A stretch of 29,781 nt of DNA from NCBI GenBank assembly GCA_900769845.1, contig CAAGIF010000238.1:1-29781 (forward strand), given 5' to 3'. Positions within the stretch are counted from its first letter, which is position 1. Each line of letters opens with the position of its first letter. This DNA comes from an uncultured Oscillospiraceae bacterium. GTDB lineage: Bacteria > Bacillota_A > Clostridia > Oscillospirales > Oscillospiraceae. The notes under the pieces were generated by a model. It was not told where the DNA came from. It did not search any database and worked only from the letters and a program-made list of their open reading frames with translations. Shown here piece by piece: positions 7,208 to 15,500 of the stretch. A program made the position numbers and the translations under genes.

Positions 7208-7966
7208 TTACCTGAAGTCAGAAGCATAAATGTTGAACATACTCATGGAGAAGTCCTGACCAAATACCTCCTCTGCGATATAGGCGGATTCATATAATAA
7301 ATGATTTTCCTGATAATATCCGAAGAGCTCTCCGTTGGTTGCCGCGTCTAGCAATGAGGCAGCCAGATTCAAATCTGTAACAGAAGCTGCGTTTTTATCA
7401 AGTGTGGGATCGCAGGCCATAAGGAAATACTGACGGAAATCCTTATCATTACCTCCGATACCGGTCAAGCTTACACACCATACCTCCCTGATGTCGATGT
7501 CATCATAAAGCATGGTAGTTCTGTTGGGATAAAAAAACTGAATGATGGTTTCGATTCCGTTAGGAGATGCGAGAACGTGCAGTCCTGTGCTGGTGGAGGT
7601 GAATTCGTAGGTGAATTCATAGGAATGCTGCTCGGCGATCAGCGTCAGTCTTTCCATAAATTCCCGCGGTGAAAACATAAAGAGGTTATCAGAAATCAAT
7701 GTGTCAAGAGGTGCTGTATCGGAACTTATCAATTCGTTACAGGCAGAGCAGTGCTGTTCTAAGGTGGCGACACATGTGACTACATCAACCGTTCTATTCC
7801 ATTCTCCGGGAGTGTGTCCCAGTGGTTCACCCTCAGTTGCGGCGCAGCGACTACAGGTTTTTGGATTTAGGCAATCTGCTTCTATCCAAATATGGTCACA
7901 GGAACAACCGGAAAATACCAGAAGACACACCGTCAGCAAGATGGCAAGCAAGAAAAGCTTTTTCAT
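7208..7966 (-). CDS. Cys-rich lipoprotein of unknown function
   Basis: This is a 252-residue secreted lipoprotein. The signal peptide ends in a lipobox 'VFSGC' with lipid-attachment C21. The mature start carries a compact motif, 'CDHIWIEADC' then 'PKTCSRCAATEGEPLGH' (about residues 23-51). This Cys/His pattern is common near the ends of large Clostridia surface proteins and is also found near the end of this window. The rest has no family I recognise; it is alpha/beta in feel with a long helical C-terminal half. GAAGGAG lies 7-8 bases before the ATG, and a promoter lies at 8000-8028. The gene is sandwiched between two decayed copies of the spo0A 3' end, and its stop codon directly abuts one of them. 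It may therefore be cargo of an old insertion. Confidence 0.85.
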   Translation of the reverse strand: MKKLFLLAILLTVCLLVFSGCSCDHIWIEADCLNPKTCSRCAATEGEPLGHTPGEWNRTVDVVTCVATLEQHCSACNELISSDTAPLDTLISDNLFMFSPREFMERLTLIAEQHSYEFTYEFTSTSTGLHVLASPNGIETIIQFFYPNRTTMLYDDIDIREVWCVSLTGIGGNDKDFRQYFLMACDPTLDKNAASVTDLNLAASLLDAATNGELFGYYQENHLLYESAYIAEEVFGQDFSMSMFNIYASDFR

Positions 7967-7999
7967 AACAACTCCTTCTTTGCAGGATAATGTATAAAC

Positions 8000-8028
8000 A
8001 GTGTATCACAAAGAGGGTAAAATAGCAA
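8000..8028 (-). promoter_or_regulatory. Promoter of the lipoprotein gene
   Basis: On the minus strand TTGCTA (plus 8023-8028), a 17-bp spacer and TACACT (plus 8000-8005), 34 bases before the ATG. Confidence 0.5.
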
Positions 8029-8064
8029 GATATACACATAGCTGTTTCTTGTTTGTCGAAATAA

Positions 8065-8145
8065 TCAGAAAATGGAGATTTCAGCAGATTTCAGCTGCAG
8101 CTTATCAGCGATCAGGGCGATGAGCTCTGAATTCCCTGATTTTCC
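8065..8145 (-). pseudogene. Decayed copy of the spo0A 3' end (remnant 2)
   Basis: On the minus strand this reads '[18 protein letters not shown]' followed by 'KSAEISIF' and TGA at 8065-8067. Compared with the intact Spo0A end it lacks two residues (one 'QL' pair) and has a changed tail; about 19 of 26 aligned residues match. Weak similarity may extend to about 8159 ('SLSE' against 'TVSN'). It is in frame with no upstream start and stops against the palindromic element at 8160. Confidence 0.85.
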
Positions 8146-8159
8146 TTCCGAAAGAGAAT

Positions 8160-8234
8160 GTAGGGGCGGCTATCAGCCGCCCGCTTGCTGCGATCCATGC
8201 CCAAGGATGGCGGGCGGATAATATCCGCCCCTAC
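8160..8234. repeat. 75-bp palindromic element made of two hairpins
   Basis: The ends are inverted: GTAGGGGCGG (8160-8169) and CCGCCCCTAC (8225-8234). Inside, GGGCGGCTATCAGCCGCCC (8164-8182) and GGGCGGATAATATCCGCCC (8212-8230) are each hairpins. This is the form of a small non-autonomous or REP/MITE-like intergenic repeat. It lies 9 bp beyond the spo0A stop and could fold as an mRNA 3' end, but no T run follows on either strand. Confidence 0.75.
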
Positions 8235-8243
8235 GCGTTTATT

Positions 8244-9020
8244 TCAGAAATTCGCCACCTCAGAAGACTTCAGCTGAAGCTGCAATTTGTCAGCGATCAG
8301 GGCGATGAACTCCGAATTCGTGGGTTTTCCCTTGGTATTACTTACCGTATAGCCGAAAAATCTCTGCAAAGTATCCAGATCGCCACGGTCCCAGGCCACT
8401 TCAATAGCATGGCGGATGGCCCGCTCCACACGGCTGGGTGTGGTCTGGAAGGTCTTTGCCACCTGAGGATACAGAACCTTGGTGATAGCGTTGATTACAT
8501 CCATATCGTTGACAGCGATGATAATGGCCTCCCGCAGGTACTGGTATCCCTTGATGTGGGCGGGAACGCCAATCTCGTGGATGATGCCGGTGACCATGGT
8601 TTCAATGCTGGTCTTGTCCGTGCGGCGCATGGGGGCGCGGCGGTTCTGGCCGCCACGGATCTCCTCCAGCCGCTCCACCAGCGCGGTCATATCGCAGGGC
8701 TTGAGCATAAGATAGCGAACCCCAAGATTTGCGGTGGCATTTGCCACGTACTCCGTAATAAAACCTGATGTTGCCAATGTAACGGGGCGTCGATCCATAT
8801 TGGCAATGGCCTTCAAAACGCTGATGCCGTCCTGCTTACTGAGCATCAGATCCAGTACCAATACATCGGGCTTCTTTTCCAGAACTGCGCGGATGGCCTG
8901 CTCCCCATCAAGTGCCGTCCCCACAACCTGAAAACCGCCGGTGCGCTGCAGTTGCGCTGTCAGACTACTGCAGAATTCCTCAGAACTGTCGGCGATGAGA
9001 ATACTTGTTGCATGTTCCAT
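8244..9020 (-). CDS. spo0A: Sporulation master response regulator Spo0A
   Basis: The protein has 258 residues. ATG (plus 9018-9020) is chosen because AGGAGAGG precedes it by five bases; an upstream in-frame ATG overlaps that site. The N-terminal receiver domain (about 1-120) has the acidic D11, phospho-acceptor D57 in 'VLVLDLML', T84 and K107 in 'LKPCDM'. The C-terminal effector (about 150-258) holds the typical Spo0A helix-turn-helix text '[21 protein letters not shown]' and ends '[15 protein letters not shown]'. It binds 0A boxes to start sporulation and related stationary-phase programmes. The receiver has unusual residues: 'ADSS' where 'ADDN' is usual, and 'MLSKQDG' where 'MPHLDG' is usual. 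The gene is divergent from pepF. It is not followed or preceded here by spoIVB. Confidence 0.97.
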   Translation of the reverse strand: MEHATSILIADSSEEFCSSLTAQLQRTGGFQVVGTALDGEQAIRAVLEKKPDVLVLDLMLSKQDGISVLKAIANMDRRPVTLATSGFITEYVANATANLGVRYLMLKPCDMTALVERLEEIRGGQNRRAPMRRTDKTSIETMVTGIIHEIGVPAHIKGYQYLREAIIIAVNDMDVINAITKVLYPQVAKTFQTTPSRVERAIRHAIEVAWDRGDLDTLQRFFGYTVSNTKGKPTNSEFIALIADKLQLQLKSSEVANF

Positions 9021-9078
9021 AAATTCCTCTCCTGTCATTCGTAGATTTCTCCCCATTGAACGGAGCTTTTCCGTCCAG

Positions 9079-9205
9079 CGACAAATAAAGCATAGCATGA
9101 AGTGCGCCTTTTTGCAAGAAAAAACAAAAACAATCGCTCGTCAAAAAACGGCATTTTCCGACAAAAACAGTAAAAAATGAAACAAATCGACAAAATATGA
9201 CGACA
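9079..9205 (-). promoter_or_regulatory. Cluster of TGTCG motifs resembling 0A boxes
   Basis: On the minus strand TGTCG occurs at plus 9079-9083, 9159-9163, 9188-9192 and 9201-9205, three of them in the wider form TTTTGTCG. The 0A box consensus is TGTCGAA; TGTCGAT and TGTCGGA here each differ at one base. The cluster spans the promoter region of spo0A and suggests autoregulation. The match is to a known consensus only. Confidence 0.45.
9089..9117 (-). promoter_or_regulatory. Probable spo0A promoter
   Basis: On the minus strand TTGCAA (plus 9112-9117), a 17-bp spacer and TATGCT (plus 9089-9094), about 69 nt before the spo0A ATG. A TGTCG motif overlaps the expected start site. Confidence 0.45.
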
Positions 9206-9247
9206 AAAAAGAGAATCTGCGCAGAAAAATGGAGTGGGTCTCCACAG

Positions 9248-9276
9248 TTGACGGTCAGCCGGGATTGGTGTAGAAT
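9248..9276 (+). promoter_or_regulatory. Promoter of the pepF-aminopeptidase operon
   Basis: TTGACG (9248-9253), a 17-bp spacer and TAGAAT (9271-9276), 31 bases before the ATG at 9308. Confidence 0.75.
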
Positions 9277-9307
9277 GAAAAAAACTACATCCGGGAGGAA
9301 TGGTAAT

Positions 9308-11062
9308 ATGAATGAAGTATGGAACTTAGACCCGATTTATAAGGGCTTTGATGATCCTGCCTTTTCCGCAGATCTGGAGCTTCTGAAGCAGAAGACCGGG
9401 GAGCTGGCTGCTTTTGCTGAAAAGCTGGAGGAAGCAGACCCTCTGGAAGGCTTGAAGGAGGGCATTCGGCTGCAGGAAGAGGTCACTACCCTCGCCTACA
9501 AGCTGGGAGGCTATGCATCTCTGCGCCAGGCTGCCAATACCAAGGACTCCCAGGCCGGCTCCCAGATGGGACGGGTCATGGGCATCATCAGCGGCGTTGC
9601 CGCTCCGGAGGCTGCTTTTAAAGCCTGGGCATCCGCGCTTCCGAATCTGCTGGAACTGGCGGAGCAGGACGAGGTGCTGCAGGAGTACCGTTTCCTGCTG
9701 TCCAACATGAAGGACTCCAGCCGGTATCTGCTCTCCGGAAGAGGCGAGGAGATCATGGCGAAAATGGAGCTGTCCGGCGGAAATGCATGGAGCGATCTGC
9801 AGCAGTATCTGACCAGTACTGTTCCGGTGACCTACCGGGGAGAGACCATCAACCTGTCCGCTGTACGGAATCTGGCCTACGACTCCGATCCCCAGGTCCG
9901 TAAGGATGCTTATGAAGCAGAAATCGCCAGCTATGACCGGATCAAGGATTCTGTGGCATACGCCCTGAACTCCATCAAGCTGGAAACCATATCCGATTGC
10001 CAGCTCCGGGGCTACAAATCCCCCCTGGAGCGGACACTGAAGCACTCCGACATGGAGCGGGCCACCCTGGATGCCATGCTGGAAGCTATGGTGGAATACA
10101 GCCCCAAATTCTGGCAGTATCTGAAGGCTAAGGCAAAGGCCCTGGGTCACAAAAAAGGCCTGCCCTGGTATGACCTCTTCGCCCCCATGGGAAAGAGCTC
10201 CACCAAGTTTACCGCAGAAAGCGCCCGGGAATACCTGGTCAGCCTCTTTGCGGAGTTTGATGCCGAGCTTTCTCAGATGATCGCCCGGGCCTTCGATGAA
10301 GCCTGGATCGATTTTTACCCCCGGGACGGCAAGGCCGGCGGCGCTTTCTGCGCAGATGTGAACCATCTGAAGGAAAGCCGGATCCTGACCAATTTCGACG
10401 GCGCCTTCGGCGATGTCGTGACCCTGGCCCACGAGCTGGGGCATGCATTTCATAATCAGTGCATTTTCTCCCACCGACCCTTGAATCAGGGGTATTCTAT
10501 GCCTCTGGCAGAAACCGCATCCACCTTCAATGAGTGCGTGGTCATGGGCTCTGCCATCGGAAAAGCTGCGGATAAGGACGAGAAGATCGCCCTGATCGAA
10601 TCCCAGCTTCAGGATATCACCCAGGTCATCTGTGACATCTTCTCCCGCTACCGGTTCGAGACCATGGTCTTTGAAAACCGGGAGGAAAGCTTTATGGATG
10701 CCGATACGCTCTGCAATATGATGCTGGAAGCTCAGAAGCAGTCCTACGGCGACGGTCTGGATCCTAACTGCCTGCATCCTTACATGTGGGTGTGCAAGAG
10801 CCATTATTACGGCCCCACCTTCTACAATTTCCCCTATGCCTTCGGTGCGCTGTTCGCCCGGGGTCTGTACGCCCAGTACGAAAAGGACGGTGCGGCATTT
10901 GTGCCCAAGTATAAGAAGCTGCTGCACACCACCCCCATCGCCACCGCAGAAAATGTGGCGAAGGTGGCGGATATCGACCTGACGGACAAGGAATTCTGGC
11001 GGGCAGCGCTGCAGACCGTGGCGGATCAGATCGATCTATTCTGCCAGCTCGTGGAGGAATAA
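9308..11062 (+). CDS. pepF: Oligoendopeptidase F (M3 family zinc peptidase)
   Basis: This 584-residue cytoplasmic metallopeptidase degrades short oligopeptides. The zinc site is 'LAHELGHAFHN' with H375, E376 and H379, followed by E402 in 'LAETASTFNE', as in PepF-type M3B enzymes. The N-terminal helical half and the motif 'FCADVNHLKESRILTNFDGAFGDV' split around the active site are typical, and length is normal for the family (about 590-600). The start is ATG 9308 behind GGGAGGAA; in-frame ATGs at 9197 and further down would overlap the promoter. The next gene begins one base after its stop, so the two peptidases are co-translated. Confidence 0.93.
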   Translation: MNEVWNLDPIYKGFDDPAFSADLELLKQKTGELAAFAEKLEEADPLEGLKEGIRLQEEVTTLAYKLGGYASLRQAANTKDSQAGSQMGRVMGIISGVAAPEAAFKAWASALPNLLELAEQDEVLQEYRFLLSNMKDSSRYLLSGRGEEIMAKMELSGGNAWSDLQQYLTSTVPVTYRGETINLSAVRNLAYDSDPQVRKDAYEAEIASYDRIKDSVAYALNSIKLETISDCQLRGYKSPLERTLKHSDMERATLDAMLEAMVEYSPKFWQYLKAKAKALGHKKGLPWYDLFAPMGKSSTKFTAESAREYLVSLFAEFDAELSQMIARAFDEAWIDFYPRDGKAGGAFCADVNHLKESRILTNFDGAFGDVVTLAHELGHAFHNQCIFSHRPLNQGYSMPLAETASTFNECVVMGSAIGKAADKDEKIALIESQLQDITQVICDIFSRYRFETMVFENREESFMDADTLCNMMLEAQKQSYGDGLDPNCLHPYMWVCKSHYYGPTFYNFPYAFGALFARGLYAQYEKDGAAFVPKYKKLLHTTPIATAENVAKVADIDLTDKEFWRAALQTVADQIDLFCQLVEE

Positions 11063-11063
11063 T

Positions 11064-12344
11064 ATGGACAACAGAACAAAAGCATTGATGAATTTTCTGG
11101 ACCGCTCTCCCAGTGTGTACCACGCCGCTGCGAATTTGGCGGGGGAGCTGGAGCGGGAAGGCTATACCCGGCTTTATGAGACCGATGCCTGGGAACTGAT
11201 CCCCGGCGGCAAGTATTATATGGTTCGGGGTGGCACCGCTGTGATGGCATTCCGGATCCCCCAGGGGAAAGCGGACGGATTTATGATGAGCGCCAGCCAC
11301 ACGGACCGTCCCACCTTCAAGGTCAAGGAAAACAGCGAACTCAAGGGCGCCTATACCCGCCTGGCAACGGAGCGTTACGGCGGTATGCTGATCGCGCCCT
11401 GGCTGGACCGGCCTCTTTCTGTGGCGGGTCGGGTCATGGTGGAAACGGAAGACGGTGTTCAGAGTAAGCTGATCAACATCGACCGGGATCTGATGTTGAT
11501 TCCCAATGTGGCGATCCACATGAACCGGCAGGCAAATGAGGGCTACAAGTGGAATCCCGCGGTGGATACCCTGCCTCTGCTGGGCGGTAAGGGCGCTGCT
11601 GACAAATTCTGGCCCATGGTGGAAAAAGAGGCCGGCGGCAAGATTTTGGGGCATGACCTTTATCTGTATGTCCGTCAGAGCGCCAGCGTTTGGGGTTTGG
11701 AGGAGGAATACATCTCCGCGCCTGCGCTGGACGATCTGGAGTGCGCCTGGGCATGTACCCAAGGCTTCCTCCGGGCTCAGGAGGGGAAGAACATTCCTGT
11801 GCTGTGCTGCTTTGACAGCGAGGAGGTTGGCTCCAACTCCCTGCAGGGCGCTGCTTCCACCCTGCTGCAGGATGTGCTGAAGCGGATCTGCATCGCTCTG
11901 GATCTGGATATGTCCCGGATGCTGGCAGGCTCTTTCATGGTATCGGCTGACAACGCCCATGCCCTGCATCCCAACCATCCCGAATATGCGGATGCTTCCA
12001 ATGCGCCTGTGATGGGCGGCGGTGTGGTGATCAAGTTCAATGCCAACCAGAGATATACCTCCGACGGCGTTTCCGCTTCCATTTTCCGCCGAATCTGCGA
12101 CAAGGCGGGCGTGGCTACCCAGACCTACTGCAACCGGGCGGATATCGCCGGCGGCTCCACCCTGGGCAATATTTCTCTGACGCAGGTATCCGTACCTTCT
12201 GTGGATATCGGTCTTGCCCAGCTTGCCATGCACTCCTGCTACGAAACCGCGGCGGTTTCTGATGCCATCGCCCTGGAAACCGCGATGGAAGCCTATTACA
12301 GTACCGGGCTGAAGATCACAGAGGATCGGATTGCGCTGGTATAA
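11064..12344 (+). CDS. M18 family aminopeptidase (aspartyl aminopeptidase-like)
   Basis: This is a 426-residue cytoplasmic aminopeptidase that removes N-terminal residues, often acidic ones, from peptides released by PepF. The M18 metal and catalytic landmarks are present: 'SASHTD' (H79, D81), 'ALDDLE', 'DSEEVGS' (E253 and E254 near the two-metal centre), 'SADNAHALHPN' (D296, H299) and the C-terminal 'AMHSCYE' with H390. The length is standard. The ribosome binding site GTGGAGGAAT lies in the last codons of pepF. A strong terminator follows, so pepF and this gene form a two-gene operon. In other genomes the gene is often called apeB; I leave the symbol blank because the exact ortholog is not certain. 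Confidence 0.93.
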   Translation: MDNRTKALMNFLDRSPSVYHAAANLAGELEREGYTRLYETDAWELIPGGKYYMVRGGTAVMAFRIPQGKADGFMMSASHTDRPTFKVKENSELKGAYTRLATERYGGMLIAPWLDRPLSVAGRVMVETEDGVQSKLINIDRDLMLIPNVAIHMNRQANEGYKWNPAVDTLPLLGGKGAADKFWPMVEKEAGGKILGHDLYLYVRQSASVWGLEEEYISAPALDDLECAWACTQGFLRAQEGKNIPVLCCFDSEEVGSNSLQGAASTLLQDVLKRICIALDLDMSRMLAGSFMVSADNAHALHPNHPEYADASNAPVMGGGVVIKFNANQRYTSDGVSASIFRRICDKAGVATQTYCNRADIAGGSTLGNISLTQVSVPSVDIGLAQLAMHSCYETAAVSDAIALETAMEAYYSTGLKITEDRIALV

Positions 12345-12375
12345 GCGGTCAGAATTTCATAAGGATCACAAGACG

Positions 12376-12421
12376 GGACCGGCGCAGACAGGATTTGCGC
12401 CGGTCCTCTTTGCCGTTTTTT
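12376..12421 (+). terminator. Intrinsic terminator of the peptidase operon
   Basis: GGACCGGCGCA (12376-12386) pairs with TGCGCCGGTCC (12396-12406) across an 9-nt loop; TCTTT and, after a few bases, TTTTTT follow. Confidence 0.85.
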
Positions 12422-12444
12422 AGGCAGCCGGAGCAAATAAAAAA

Positions 12445-12473
12445 TTGACTGCTGTTTCCAGAATTGCTATATT
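12445..12473 (+). promoter_or_regulatory. Promoter of the first giant surface-protein gene
   Basis: TTGACT (12445-12450), a 17-bp spacer and TATATT (12468-12473), 61 bases before the ATG. Confidence 0.75.
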
Positions 12474-12534
12474 TATTTTAGAAAGATTCGCAACAAGCTA
12501 TGGAAGGAATTAACCTATAAAAGGAGGAATCCCT

Positions 12535-15500
12535 ATGAAGAAGAGAGCATGTAGTATTCTGCTGGTTTTGGCATTGCTGCTGAGCATGCTGCCCATGCCG
12601 GCAACGGTCAGCGCGGCTGCGAACGAAACCATTCGTCTGCTCAACGGCACCATTACCAAAGGTGAGTTGTATAATCTTTTCGGCGGAGATGTCAATACCC
12701 TCGGCACTACAAATTACCGGTACAGTCTTTCTGACGAAATCCGTTGGAAACGGGTCAACGAGGAGGATAAAAACAGTACTGCGACTGCTGAGAATCTTCA
12801 GGACGGTAAGGTCTACACCCGTCAGAGAATGACATATTTTCTCGGGGAGTCCATTGACGGCAGCTGGCAAGATGATGGAACTTTTGCCTTCCAGACCTAC
12901 TATGAGATCGGTGTTGTCACAGAGGGAGAGGTTCCCGATGGCGGCAGTGTCACCGTGACCGGCGGCGCACCGGAGAACGGAAAGTATGAAGTCAATAAGA
13001 ATGATACGCTGACCCTGGCCTTTGCTCAGGTAGAAGGCTATCAGGCTCAAGTCAAGGTAGACTCCGGAGCCTGGCTTACCCTTCCGGAAACTACATATAC
13101 CCATACTGCGGACTGCAGCACCACAGTGTATACCCGGTATGTTGCTGCGGAGGAAGCCTGTAAGGTGACGCTTACGGTCAACGGTCACCTGCTGGGCGGA
13201 TATTCGGGTCTTGAAAGTGACCGGGTTGCCTCGGGCACCGAGATCGCGCTGGTGGTTACACCCTACAATGAACTGACTGCTTCGGGCAATGATCTGGATG
13301 CCTATGTCAAGTCCGTGAAGGTAAATGGTGAGGAGATCCCCGGCACCTACGCCAATACGGTGTTCACGGCAGAACCTTTTGCCGTTACCGAGGATACTGC
13401 AGTGGAGATCACCTTTGCCCAGCGACTGGCCCGGAAAGCTCCCACAGAGCTTCATAAAAAATATCCCACTGACTCGGAAATCCTGATGTACAGCGCCAAA
13501 ATGAATATGGACAAGAAGGTCAGCGCTCAGGTGCCTGCCATTGAGGCGTCCATTATCGACAGCATTGTGGATAAGGAAAATACTCCGGGATACGAGAATA
13601 TTACCATCAAGCTTAAGGGCAACCTGTACCTTGTGGGCGATATTTACATGCCCCTGGACGGAAGCGCTCTGGATGCAGCCGGCGGCTATCTGGATATTAT
13701 CAAGGAATTTCTGAAGGATCAGACCCACTGGGGCGATCTGACCTTCCACAACGATGGGGAAACCTGGGAGGAGATCCAGCTGATTCTGCCTGCGTCCGCG
13801 GACGGAAGATACCCCGCCGTGCAGACGGAGGATCTGACGGTTTGGATTTTGGAAGCCCGGACTGCGCTGAATATCGAAGGAACAGCAAACAGCGCAGTTG
13901 TGGAGTCGGAGGCCAACATTGACGGCGCGATCAAGGCTGCCGTCAATGCGAAGCTGTTTGCGGACAATCCCGGCGCCACCCTGGAAAAGATCGGGGCAGG
14001 GAAGATAACTTACAGCTATTTTGCACCCAGCTTTGATACGCTTCTGGCAGAAACAGCCAGAGAAGTGGAGGTAACGGTTACCGTCGCGAAGGGAGATCAC
14101 TACCTGCAAAGCGCCGGTACCATTACCGTTCCCCTGTACAAAGCCAGCGCAGAGCCCCGGGTAACTGTGACCACAGATGAAAACGGCGCCGCTACCTATA
14201 CGATCAGTGAGAATACCTATACCCTGACCTTAACTCCCGCAGAAGGGTACTATGTGGAGCATATCGAGATGGTGGACACCCCCGAAAGCGGCGATCCGGT
14301 CAGCGCGGTCATTTCCCTGGTTGATATGACTGTGGTAAGTGACGGGAAATATTCCTATACCTATGCTTTGCATGCCTTGGACAATCATAACTATACGCTG
14401 AATGTCCGGTTTGCAAACTATGCCATTACGGCAACCGCGACGGACGGCACCCTTGCCTACTATGACGGTATGTATGAAGACACCGCCGCGCTGATCGCTG
14501 CCATCGAATCGGAAATCACCAAGACCCATTCCCATGAAAGCTTCCCTGCTGGAAGTCTGTATCTGGAATATAATGCCGGAACCAATGTGTGGCTGAGCAT
14601 AGGCGGGGAACTTCCTAATGAAAACTGCCATGCATTCGGCGCGCGGACCAATGAAACTCTGCGCTACCGCTATGTGGTGGATGCGGACGGCTTTGACATC
14701 ATTAGTGACCAGGTGACCCTTACCCTCAGCGATGGTCGGATCCCCACGGAACTGAAGCTGATCAGCTCCAAATACGCCATTGGCTACGGGGAATACGCGG
14801 CGCTGGAAAATAAAGAAGAAGCCATTCTAAACGCCCTGCTGGATGGCGTGTACCATACCGGCGGGGAGGCGCCGATTAAGCTGGAAAATGCAGCAGTGAC
14901 TCTGGAACCTTCCGTGGAAGATCTGGGTGCGGAGGATATTAAAATCACTTTCCGGTTTAATGGAGATGATATCTACAGCGCATCTTCTGCCACGGCAACA
15001 TTGGAAATTACACCTTTGATGGCGACCATAGCTGTGGCGGTCAATCCCAAGTCCGTTGTGTACGGAACGGATTATTCCATGCAGGTCGTAACAACTCCTG
15101 CTGATCTGCAGACCATCCACTTTGCAGTGGGCCTGGACCTGGAGGCTATGTCCATCAGCAAACAGATCATTCCCTTGAGAATGACGGTGTCCGGCCCCGA
15201 GAATCTCTGCCAGACGCTGAATCAGTACGCAGCATTGTTTGCAGAAGACGGTGTTATTACCGGCTATGCTGTGGTTATGGCGCTGGAGCAAATTCTGGAA
15301 GACAGCGAAGCAATCAAAGCGACAGGTGTTTCCGCAGCCTCTTTGGAGCAGCTTTATACGATGCTGACCGTAGGAGCTATGTATCTTGCGGATATGCCTG
15401 CCACGGTTTCCGAGGAACTTCCCACAGATGTCGGTTTCTACATGGTGGGCGCCATTGTGGGACAGATCGGTTATGAACCCCAGTTGGCAATTGACTATCT

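Noticed and set aside
9197..9307. An N-terminal extension of PepF from the upstream ATG
   Set aside because: The extension would include the promoter TTGACG-17-TAGAAT and lacks family similarity. ATG 9308 has a strong ribosome binding site.
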